Shown here in pieces: positions 1 through 5,314 of a stretch of 6,449 nucleotides of DNA. The translations under genes were made by a program, and so were the position numbers. Source of the DNA: Burkholderiaceae bacterium (lineage in GTDB: Bacteria > Pseudomonadota > Gammaproteobacteria > Burkholderiales > Burkholderiaceae_E); assembly GCA_023258775.1 (NCBI GenBank), contig JALQWJ010000087.1:1-6449 (forward strand), written 5' to 3'. Below the pieces are notes generated by a model. The model made no database searches and had not been told where the DNA came from. It was given only the letters and a program-made list of their open reading frames with translations. Position 1 is the stretch's first letter. Each line of letters opens with the position of its first letter.

Positions 1-506
1 TTGCTGCGAGATTCATAGCGAATCTGCAGGCGTTTGCGCTCCAATAGCGCTTTCCCAATCTGTTGAAAGGCACGAAGTTGACTCGTTCGTTTGCCATGGG
101 CGATTAAGCGCAGACGCTTGCGAAGTTCGTCGCGCGGTGTCTGGCTGCCACCAAGCGTGGTTTCCACGCGATCGATCAGCGGATTCAAATGTGGGCCGAT
201 GAAACCGGCTTGATCGAGCTGTAATAGCATGCTGTGCATTGTGATTAGGGCGAGCGCCTCTTGCTGGTTGAACCACAAGCCAGGGAGCTCAAATCGCGGT
301 CCTACCGAGCCTTGGGGTTCAAGCTGATAGGCGCGTTCAAAGGCTTTGTAGACAATCGGCGCATGGAATCGATCGCGCAGGATTTCAAGATCGCGCTTAA
401 AGGTCGCACGGGAAATCTCAAGTTCACGCAAGAAACTTGCAATCGGCACCTTGCCCCGAACCTGTAACATATCCCTAATTCGGTAAAGTCGATCGAGTTG
501 GTTCAT
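1..506 (-). CDS. WYL-domain winged-helix transcriptional regulator (partial, C-terminus off left edge)
   Basis: Reading the minus strand from the ATG at 506 gives 168 residues without a stop up to the window edge, so only the N-terminal half or so is present. It begins MNQLDRLYRIRDML, and residues 1-60 form a DeoR/HTH_11-type winged helix with the recognition segment ISRATFKRDLEILRDR at about 31-46. Residues 75-145 are the helical linker usual in this family. LERKRLQIRYESRS at the edge is the typical opening strand of a WYL domain, which in related proteins senses ligands or nucleic acid. Full-length members are usually about 230-330 residues. It is transcribed away from the receptor operon, a layout that often means the regulator controls its neighbour; that is inference. 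A second in-frame ATG at 533 would add nine residues. Neither start has a strong ribosome site, and 506 fits the family N-terminus better. The family call is firm; the ligand is unknown. Confidence 0.88.
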   Translation of the reverse strand, partial: MNQLDRLYRIRDMLQVRGKVPIASFLRELEISRATFKRDLEILRDRFHAPIVYKAFERAYQLEPQGSVGPRFELPGLWFNQQEALALITMHSMLLQLDQAGFIGPHLNPLIDRVETTLGGSQTPRDELRKRLRLIAHGKRTSQLRAFQQIGKALLERKRLQIRYESRS

Positions 507-551
507 GTCAAGACCGTGGTGAAGATGACGCATTATTGCCTGAACAATCCA

Positions 552-576
552 GACTTGGTCTCGATCGATGAAAGTC
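552..576. promoter_or_regulatory. nested dyad in the divergent intergenic region, candidate operator
   Basis: An outer inverted pair GACTT (552-556) / AAGTC (572-576) surrounds the perfect palindrome TCGATCGA (561-568), and the two centres agree within half a base. A further short pair, AGAC (551-554) / GTCT (558-561), overlaps the left arm. It lies between the WYL regulator start and the receptor start, where a regulator binding site would be expected. I could not find a convincing -35/-10 pair for either gene in this 113-bp region. The arms are short, so chance is a real possibility. Confidence 0.3.
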
Positions 577-595
577 CCAAATCAAGGCTTTTTGC

Positions 596-603
596 TTGTA
601 CAA
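596..603. promoter_or_regulatory. 8-bp palindrome TTGTACAA upstream of the receptor gene
   Basis: TTGTACAA is a perfect palindrome ending 16 bases before the receptor ATG, just upstream of its ribosome binding site. It could be half of a regulator contact site or the core of a small operator, but eight bases of symmetry is weak on its own. Confidence 0.15.
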
Positions 604-619
604 CAACGTGGAGTTCGTG

Positions 620-1591
620 ATGAATCGTCGCAATGCGCTTCAGGTCATTTCAGCCGCAGTAGCTGCTGCAAGCCTGCCAGTTTCGGTGTGGGGGCAAAGC
701 TACCCAAGCAAGAGTATCCGCCTTGTCGTTCCATTTCCTGCAGGATCTACTACCGATATGGTGGCTAGAACTTATAGCGTACAGGTGTCACAGGCGCTTG
801 GCCAACCCATTGTGGTTGAAAACAAAGCCGGTGCTGACGGCTTGATCGCAGGCCAGGAGGTAAGCCGGGCAAGCGGCGATGGATACACCTTGTTTTTGGC
901 CACCAACAGTCCGATGGCGGCGGGCCCTGCGATGAAGAAAAATCCGCCTTACGATCCCTTGAAGGATTTTTCTCCGATCGCTGATTTGGGGCGTTATACC
1001 TTTTTTATGGTAGTTCACCCTAGCGTTCCAGCGAACAGCTTGGCTGACTTGGTCAAACTCGCCAAAGAATCACCTGGTAAGTTGAGCTACGCAACCGGCA
1101 ATACAACCGGTATTTTGGGCGTGGCACAGTTCTGTTCGCTTGCAGGCATCCAGATGACCCATGTGCCCTATAAAGGCGAACCCCAGGCGATGCTCGATTT
1201 ACTTGCAGGGCGCGTGCAAGCAATGATGGTCTCCTCCGGCACATCGATCGCTCACTTGCGAGAGGGTAAGATTCGCGCACTTGCCGTAGCGACGGCGAGC
1301 AGAAGCCCGCTCCTGCCAAACGTGCCGACTATGGTCGAGGTAGGCGTGGCTAAGTTCACGATTACGTCCTGGGCCGCAGTTTACGGTCCCCCCAATATGC
1401 CCAAAGCAATTGTTGAGCGGCTTAACAAAGAGTTTATGGCAGCAGCGCAGCGCCCTGAGGTGAAGGCGGCAATGGAAAAGATCGCTTTTATCCAAACTGG
1501 TTCCACGCCAGAAGGGCTTGCGGCACATACGAAGGAGCAATACGACTCGTACCGCGCTGCGCTACGTGCTGCCGGCATTGAGCCGGAGTGA
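620..1591 (+). CDS. Bug/TctC-family periplasmic solute-binding receptor
   Basis: A 323-residue protein, the normal length for tripartite tricarboxylate transporter receptors (Bug family). I chose the ATG at 620 because GGAG at 610-613 sits six bases upstream and because it gives a clean export signal; an in-frame TTG at 596 would add eight unlikely residues. Residues 1-25 are a signal peptide with a twin arginine (NRRNALQ) and an Ala-rich core, cleaved probably after VWG. Family signatures follow: IRLVVPFPAG at 33-42, GSTTD at 42-46, GDGYTLFLAT at 87-95, HVPYKGEPQA at 181-190 and LPNVPTMVEVG at 232-242. Such proteins bind carboxylates or related small acids in the periplasm and deliver them to a TctAB-type permease. 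No permease gene is adjacent, so this is an orphan receptor, as most Bug proteins are. It is the first gene of a likely four-gene unit. The ligand cannot be read from the sequence; the SDR downstream hints at a hydroxy or keto acid. Confidence 0.93.
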   Translation: MNRRNALQVISAAVAAASLPVSVWGQSYPSKSIRLVVPFPAGSTTDMVARTYSVQVSQALGQPIVVENKAGADGLIAGQEVSRASGDGYTLFLATNSPMAAGPAMKKNPPYDPLKDFSPIADLGRYTFFMVVHPSVPANSLADLVKLAKESPGKLSYATGNTTGILGVAQFCSLAGIQMTHVPYKGEPQAMLDLLAGRVQAMMVSSGTSIAHLREGKIRALAVATASRSPLLPNVPTMVEVGVAKFTITSWAAVYGPPNMPKAIVERLNKEFMAAAQRPEVKAAMEKIAFIQTGSTPEGLAAHTKEQYDSYRAALRAAGIEPE

Positions 1592-1592
1592 T

Positions 1593-1613
1593 TTACCGAC
1601 CTTGATCAGGTAA
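1593..1613 (+). promoter_or_regulatory. small hairpin between receptor and SDR genes
   Basis: TTACC (1593-1597) pairs with GGTAA (1609-1613), with an alternative inner pairing of ACCT (1599-1602) with AGGT (1608-1611). The right arm overlaps the first bases of the SDR ribosome site AAGGAG (1612-1617). It lies in the 35-bp gap directly after the receptor stop. Hairpins at this place often stabilise the receptor message or damp downstream translation, but this stem is only five base pairs. Confidence 0.25.
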
Positions 1614-1626
1614 GGAGTTTCAAGCG

Positions 1627-2493
1627 ATGCAAATCAGGCAGTTGCGGGAGAATCAGGCTAGCGCCTTGCAAGACAAAGCTGGCGCAACGCGGAATGATCA
1701 ACAAAGCCAATCGCTAGGGCTTGCAATTGTTACAGGCGCAGGATCAGGCATCGGAGCTGCGATTGCATTGCAACTTGCACAGGACGGCTACGCGCTTGGC
1801 ATCATTGATTTGCGCGAGGCTGCTGCCAAGGAGGTGGCGGCGGTAATCCAGGGCCGAGGAGGACTTGCAAGCGCTAGTGCTGCCGATGTTAGTAATTCTA
1901 TTGAGCTAGGCCAAGCGATCGATGCATGCGTTCGTAGCATGGGACCGCTTGAGGTCATGGTCAATAACGCAGGGGTACTCGATGGCTACTTTGATGTGCA
2001 TGACATGGACGAAACGATCTGGCGACGTGTGATCGATGTCAATTTAACCAGCGTTTTTATCGGTTCGAAAAAGGCTCTCGAGCACATGTTGCCGCAAAGT
2101 CGCGGTGCAATTATCAACATGGCCTCGGTCGCCGGCCTAAACGGAACAGGAGGTGGCGCTGCTTATATTGCTGCAAAGCACGGTGTTGTAGGTATTACAA
2201 GGCAGATGGCCGTTCGCTACGGCGCCATGGGTATAAGGGTAAACAGTGTTTGTCCGGGGGCCATACCAACGGCTCTGCGTGAACACTCGCAAGCGATTCT
2301 AGGGCCTGATGTCCCTGATATGAGCCAACGTGGCGTTGCGGTTAACGACGATCAGGTTCGCGCATTGGTGCCCATGGGTAAGCGGGGCGATGTGTCAGAT
2401 ATCGCACAAGCGGTCTCTTTTCTAGCTTCCCCAGCTGCTAGCTATATTCAGGGGCATGCCTTAGTGGTTGACGGTGGCTGGCGCGCAAAGTGA
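1627..2493 (+). CDS. NAD(P)-dependent short-chain dehydrogenase/reductase (SDR, classical type)
   Basis: A 288-residue classical SDR. The start at 1627 is supported by AAGGAG at 1612-1617, nine bases upstream. The cofactor motif TGAGSGIG is at 36-43, and the acidic D61 at the end of the second strand suggests preference for NAD(H). NNAG is at 113-116. All catalytic positions are present: N139 (in DVNLTSVF), S167 (NMASVAG), Y180 and K184 (YIAAK), with the usual 13 residues between Ser and Tyr. PG at 210-211 and the C-terminal VVDGGW at 280-285 complete the family pattern. About 30 polar residues precede the Rossmann fold, a longer lead than usual. Such enzymes interconvert a secondary alcohol and a ketone on a small cytoplasmic substrate. 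It follows the receptor by 35 bp and precedes the flavoprotein by 15 bp. The fold is certain; the substrate is unknown, and the 3-oxoacyl-ACP reductase label often given to such proteins would not be justified here. Confidence 0.93.
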   Translation: MQIRQLRENQASALQDKAGATRNDQQSQSLGLAIVTGAGSGIGAAIALQLAQDGYALGIIDLREAAAKEVAAVIQGRGGLASASAADVSNSIELGQAIDACVRSMGPLEVMVNNAGVLDGYFDVHDMDETIWRRVIDVNLTSVFIGSKKALEHMLPQSRGAIINMASVAGLNGTGGGAAYIAAKHGVVGITRQMAVRYGAMGIRVNSVCPGAIPTALREHSQAILGPDVPDMSQRGVAVNDDQVRALVPMGKRGDVSDIAQAVSFLASPAASYIQGHALVVDGGWRAK

Positions 2494-2508
2494 CAGTAGC
2501 CAGCGCGC

Positions 2509-3768
2509 ATGAAGCGCGACGGTCTTTCAAAACTACATACAGCACATGTTGTGACTTCGTCCTGTGACACGCTTGTGGTTGGCGCTGGACCGGCAGGGTC
2601 AAGTTGTGCACACTGGTTGGCACGTCATGGTCGCGAGGTCTTGCTTGTTGATCAGCACTGCTTTCCTCGTCACAAGATTTGTGGCGATGCGCTGATTCCC
2701 GATGCACTTGAGGTCTTAGAACGCTTAGGTTTACTGAGCGATGTGATGGCGCATTCGCAAGCCACAGACCATGTGCGTTGTGTTGCCCCAAGTAAGCATT
2801 GGGTTGATTTAAGTGCGCCTATGGCGGTGATTTCGCGTTTTGTACTCGATGAGATTCTCCTTAAGGCTGCCGTGAAACAGGGCGTTAGGTTTCAGCCCGG
2901 TTTGTGTCTTGAGGCGGTTTCGCGAGACCCTAATCGAGCAAACGCTGTGAATGGTGCTTGGTTTCGCAAAGCTGGCGAGCGTGTTTTTATCCCAGCCAGA
3001 CAACTTGTACTGGCAACGGGCGCATCGTCGTCGGCACTCGAGGCAGCAGGCGTTACTTATCGGCGCGCACCGAGCGCTATGGCTATGAGAGCGATTATCA
3101 GACACCCTGGTTTGCGAAAGGAAGTGGAGGGTTTGCAGATTTTTTGGCATCGGGCGATCAGGCCTGGCTATGCCTGGCTGTTCCCGATGCAAGACCATAC
3201 GTATAACCTCGGTGTTGGGGTATTTGATGTCGATAAAGACTGGCCTAACCAGAAAGTAAATCTACGCAACATTTTTAATCGTTTACTTGAAGTCAACCCG
3301 CTTGTTGCCCGACTGCTGCGGGAAGGTGAGACGATTGGGCAGCTCAAGGGCGCGCCATTACGAAGTGGCCTGTCAGGTGCCCCGCCGGCCCAGGATGGTT
3401 TATTAATTTGTGGCGAGGCGGTAGGTAGTACCTATGGTCTAAGCGGTGAAGGTATCGGGAAAGCCATGGAAACAGGGCTGATGGCTGCTACGAGTTTGCT
3501 GACATCGCATGCATATCAAGGCCTTGAAGCGATGCGCCCCGGCCCCATTTATGAAGCTGCGCTTGACGCTCTACGAATGCGTTATGCCCAGTATGAGAAG
3601 GCAAATCGCATCAATCGTCAGCCTTGGTTTGCCGAGTTACTGATTCGGCTGGCATCGCGGAGTGCGCACTTGCGCTTTCAAGCTTCGGAAGTGCTTAATG
3701 AGCGACGCTCGCCTGAAGACTTAGTCACAATTGGCGGGATACTAGGTATGTTATGGAAAAGATCATGA
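2509..3768 (+). CDS. geranylgeranyl-reductase-family FAD-dependent oxidoreductase
   Basis: A 419-residue flavoprotein of the p-hydroxybenzoate-hydroxylase fold, geranylgeranyl reductase (GGR) family. The N-terminal dinucleotide motif VVGAGPAG is at 23-30, with the ribose-binding acidic residue D48 in LLVDQ. FPRHKICGD at 52-60 carries the Cys-Gly-Asp signature of the family. LVLATGA at 167-172 is the second FAD contact, GYAWLFP at 220-226 matches the GYxWxFP substrate-pocket motif, and LLICGEAVG...LSGEGIGKAMETG at 298-323 is the third FAD motif. In that motif Glu303 stands where Asp is more usual (GDA). Members hydrogenate isoprenoid chains or act on quinone-like or lipid substrates; in proteobacteria without chlorophyll or archaeal lipids the role is mostly unknown. 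The ATG at 2509 has no clear ribosome site and lies 15 bases after the SDR stop, which suggests translational coupling; a GTG at 2551 is an alternative start. There is no transmembrane helix. Confidence 0.87.
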   Translation: MKRDGLSKLHTAHVVTSSCDTLVVGAGPAGSSCAHWLARHGREVLLVDQHCFPRHKICGDALIPDALEVLERLGLLSDVMAHSQATDHVRCVAPSKHWVDLSAPMAVISRFVLDEILLKAAVKQGVRFQPGLCLEAVSRDPNRANAVNGAWFRKAGERVFIPARQLVLATGASSSALEAAGVTYRRAPSAMAMRAIIRHPGLRKEVEGLQIFWHRAIRPGYAWLFPMQDHTYNLGVGVFDVDKDWPNQKVNLRNIFNRLLEVNPLVARLLREGETIGQLKGAPLRSGLSGAPPAQDGLLICGEAVGSTYGLSGEGIGKAMETGLMAATSLLTSHAYQGLEAMRPGPIYEAALDALRMRYAQYEKANRINRQPWFAELLIRLASRSAHLRFQASEVLNERRSPEDLVTIGGILGMLWKRS

Positions 3769-3781
3769 TGGAGTCAGTCAA

Positions 3782-4627
3782 GTGATTGAATTAAGTGAAT
3801 CAATGTTTGATGATGAAGTCCTTGAGGTCTCCAAGCAACAAGTGGTGTTGGTGGACTTTTGGGCGCCGTGGTGTGGTCCGTGCCGCATGCTCGGGCCGAT
3901 TCTTGAAAAGCTCAGTCAAGACTATGAGGGTAGGGTTCGCATGGTCAAGGTTAATGCAGATAATGCACCTCAACTCTCCAAGCGTTATCAAATTCGCAGC
4001 ATACCGATGGTCATGCTCTTTAAGAATGGTCAAACAGTTGACCAGTTCATGGGAGTGAGGCAGGAGTCGGAAATCAGACGCTTTATCGATGGTCATTTAC
4101 CTCGGGTTGAGGATAAGGACCTAGCCCAAGCAAGAAGACTTTCAAGCGAGGGAAAGCTTGTTGAGGCCAGCCAATCTTATAAGACCGTCATTGCACTGAA
4201 TCCTGGTCAAGAGTCAGCAAGGCTGGAGTTAATTCAAATTTTATTGCAGTTGTCGTTATGGGACGACGCTGCCCAATGTTTTGAGGTCTTACGATCGAAA
4301 AAGCTTAATGATCCGAAAATTGCAGCGATTGAAGTTTTGATTGACGCTGCGCAATCCCTGGCAGCGACCTCATCAAAGTCCAATCAAACGACTGAGAGTT
4401 TGATTGATTCTAGCGCGAATCCCCAGCAATGTTTGCAAGCTGCCCAACTTGCCATGCTTTCGGGTCGCTGGACTCAAGCCATGGATCTGTTCTTGGATTT
4501 GTTGGCGCGCGACCGGCGATTTGCTGGAGATCTTGTACGTCAATCGATGCTCGCAATCTTTCAGCTTTGTCCCGATTCGCAGGTGGTTAGTCAGTACCGT
4601 CGTAAATTAGGACCGCTATTGAACTGA
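3782..4627 (+). CDS. cnoX: thioredoxin-TPR protein of the CnoX/YbbN type
   Basis: A 281-residue two-domain protein, close to the roughly 284 residues of E. coli CnoX (YbbN). The GTG start at 3782 has GGAG at 3770-3773, eight bases upstream, inside the end of the preceding gene's trailer. Residues 1-107 are a thioredoxin fold with the buried acid D25, the active site WCGPC at 30-34 and the cis-proline P75 in RSIPM. Residues 112-190 and 214-280 are TPR-like helical repeats, separated by a Ser/Thr-rich linker at about 193-212. The C-terminal segment from RDRRF to YRRKLGPLL is characteristic of the family. Known members are cytoplasmic holdases that protect chaperonin clients during oxidative stress. 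E. coli CnoX has lost the first active-site cysteine, whereas this one keeps both and so should also be able to reduce disulfides. It is the last gene of the cluster, 13 bp after the flavoprotein. Family assignment is strong; the gene symbol rests on homology only. Confidence 0.9.
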   Translation: MIELSESMFDDEVLEVSKQQVVLVDFWAPWCGPCRMLGPILEKLSQDYEGRVRMVKVNADNAPQLSKRYQIRSIPMVMLFKNGQTVDQFMGVRQESEIRRFIDGHLPRVEDKDLAQARRLSSEGKLVEASQSYKTVIALNPGQESARLELIQILLQLSLWDDAAQCFEVLRSKKLNDPKIAAIEVLIDAAQSLAATSSKSNQTTESLIDSSANPQQCLQAAQLAMLSGRWTQAMDLFLDLLARDRRFAGDLVRQSMLAIFQLCPDSQVVSQYRRKLGPLLN

Positions 4628-4691
4628 TGTGCTAAGTCATCCCACCATTAACGAGCGGGACGCATGATCACCACGCTAAATCTTTGACTAC

Positions 4692-4736
4692 CACCATCGC
4701 CAAAGCCTCGCTGCTAGCGTCTGGTCGCTTATGGTG
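4692..4736. terminator. imperfect nested inverted repeat between convergent genes, possible weak bidirectional terminator
   Basis: CACCAT (4692-4697) pairs with ATGGTG (4731-4736), then CCA (4700-4702) with TGG (4722-4724), then CGCT (4709-4712) with AGCG (4716-4719) around a three-base loop. This makes a bulged 45-base hairpin across the stop codon of the minus-strand zinc-ribbon gene, in the gap between it and the convergent cnoX-like gene. Neither side is followed by a run of T, so it is not a classical intrinsic terminator. I see no better one in 4628-4728. Confidence 0.25.
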
Positions 4737-4989
4737 CAGGTTTGGCCGCCTGCGTCGAGGACGCATCGCCTTGTTTGGGTTCGGAATCTGGCGGATCTTT
4801 TTCGAGTGTGCCGGTTAAGATTACTGACTCTTCAGCGGGCTTGGCGGGAAGCTGCGCCTTGCGTCTTGCCATGCAATGCGCACAAATAAAGCGCCGAACT
4901 CCACCCCGGGTCATTACCCATTTACCCTGGGATTCATCTCGGTCGACGCGACAACTCGAGCAAAAACGTTGCTTGGGACTTTGCTGCAT
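4729..4989 (-). CDS. small four-cysteine zinc-ribbon-like hypothetical protein
   Basis: I do not recognise a named family. From the ATG at 4989 the product is 86 residues, beginning MQQSPKQRFCSSCRVDRD. Two Cys-x-x-Cys pairs (CSSC at residues 10-13 and CAHC at 36-39), 22 residues apart, are set in a basic, aromatic context (KWVMTRGGVRRFICAHC), as in a small zinc ribbon. The rest, from about residue 50, is a low-complexity tail rich in Ala, Pro, Glu and Lys and is probably disordered. A GTG at 5010, with AGGA five bases upstream, would add seven residues (MDGGNFE); the ATG has only a weak GGA nine bases upstream. The start is therefore uncertain, and a perfect inverted repeat at 5000-5015 covers this region. 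The cysteine pattern and basic patch would fit nucleic-acid or protein binding, but that is inference. The gene stands alone, convergent with the cnoX-like gene. Confidence 0.65.
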   Translation of the reverse strand: MQQSPKQRFCSSCRVDRDESQGKWVMTRGGVRRFICAHCMARRKAQLPAKPAEESVILTGTLEKDPPDSEPKQGDASSTQAAKPAP

Positions 4990-4999
4990 TTCAAAATTT

Positions 5000-5015
5000 C
5001 CGCCGTCCACGGCGG
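5000..5015. repeat. perfect 16-base inverted repeat over the start region of the zinc-ribbon gene
   Basis: CCGCCGTCCACGGCGG has two perfect seven-base GC-rich arms around a two-base centre. It lies 11 bases upstream of the ATG at 4989 and contains the alternative GTG start at 5010. As DNA it could be an operator. As RNA a two-base loop is too tight, so the stem would open by at least one pair, but it could still hide the weak ribosome site just downstream. There is no T-run in either direction, which argues against a terminator. Confidence 0.5.
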
Positions 5016-5116
5016 TCCTGACTTCTTGTTATGAGGAAGAAGTATGCCTGAATCAAGGATTACGCCCTTTCGAAACTGGAGCAAGCCGCCAAGTCATTGA
5101 TCAAGGGGATGACCGA

Positions 5117-5161
5117 ATGGGGAAATCCTCAATCGTTTATACGAGGAAGGGTGAATGTTAG
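5117..5161 (+). other. tiny ORF with a good ribosome site (14 residues)
   Basis: ATG at 5117 is preceded by AAGGGG at 5103-5108, eight bases upstream, and encodes MGKSSIVYTRKGEC before TAG. It is the second tiny ORF with a good ribosome site in this gap, after the one at 5044-5100. It overlaps the possible decayed gene in another frame. Peptides this short often arise by chance. Confidence 0.12.
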
Positions 5162-5163
5162 TT

Positions 5164-5191
5164 TTGACTTTCATCAGGCCTCCTCGATAAT
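5164..5191 (+). promoter_or_regulatory. sigma70-like promoter for the coiled-coil membrane protein gene
   Basis: TTGACT (5164-5169) and GATAAT (5186-5191) are separated by 16 bases, each one mismatch from consensus. Transcription would start near 5198, leaving about 117 bases of untranslated leader before the ATG at 5315. The leader contains two copies of CATTAGGTA (5222-5230 and 5300-5308), the second holding the ribosome site of the gene. Confidence 0.5.
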
Positions 5192-5221
5192 GTTGATATG
5201 TTGCAAGCCAGATAATGCCAT

Positions 5222-5308
5222 CATTAGGTATTTACGCAGTCGATTTGAGGCAATCCCGATCACGACAATGATTTTCCCTCTTGAATGTTTGACTTCCGCC
5301 ATTAGGTA
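5222..5308 (+). repeat. direct repeat CATTAGGTA in the leader (5222-5230 and 5300-5308)
   Basis: The nine-base word CATTAGGTA occurs twice, 78 bases apart, both times after GCC or GCCAT. The downstream copy supplies the AGG that lies eight bases before the ATG at 5315. The upstream copy has no start codon after it. It could be a decoy or alternative pairing element, or coincidence. Confidence 0.3.
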
Positions 5309-5314
5309 GAGCTT

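Larger units (their letters stand above)
5031..5309 (+). pseudogene. possible frameshifted or decayed small gene
   Basis: The ATG at 5044 has a strong ribosome site (AGGA at 5034-5037, six bases upstream) but its frame closes after 18 residues at 5100. The frame one step away, open from 5052 to 5309, reads KDYALSKLEQAAKSLIKG then MTEWGNPQSFIRGRVNVSF, which looks like a natural soluble helix and strand. Adding one base near 5056 would join them as MPESKDYALSKLEQAAK and so on. The same second frame has an ATG at 5031 but meets TGA at 5049. The residues after about 5170 look less protein-like, and a promoter-like sequence lies there. I recognise no family, so this may be a decayed gene, a sequence error or coincidence. 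Apart from this and the promoter I see nothing else firm in 5011-5314. Confidence 0.25.

Noticed and set aside
261..467. Plus-strand 68-residue ORF over the regulator gene
   Set aside because: It is antisense to the WYL regulator, whose minus-strand frame has clear family motifs; no ribosome site or family likeness.
596..619. Upstream TTG start for the receptor gene
   Set aside because: The ATG at 620 has a well-placed GGAG and begins a standard signal peptide; the extra eight residues would precede the twin arginine without benefit.
4736..4753. GCAGG/CCTGC hairpin at the end of the zinc-ribbon gene
   Set aside because: Five-base stem inside codons, no T-run; not a credible terminator.
5049..5051. 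In-frame TGA as a selenocysteine codon or reassigned tryptophan
   Set aside because: I saw no SECIS-like hairpin just after it, and all neighbouring genes use TGG for Trp and TGA as stop, so a frameshift or chance is simpler.
4742..5161. Plus-strand 139-residue ORF
   Set aside because: Mostly antisense to the zinc-ribbon gene; cysteine-rich composition is a shadow of that gene and no family likeness is seen.
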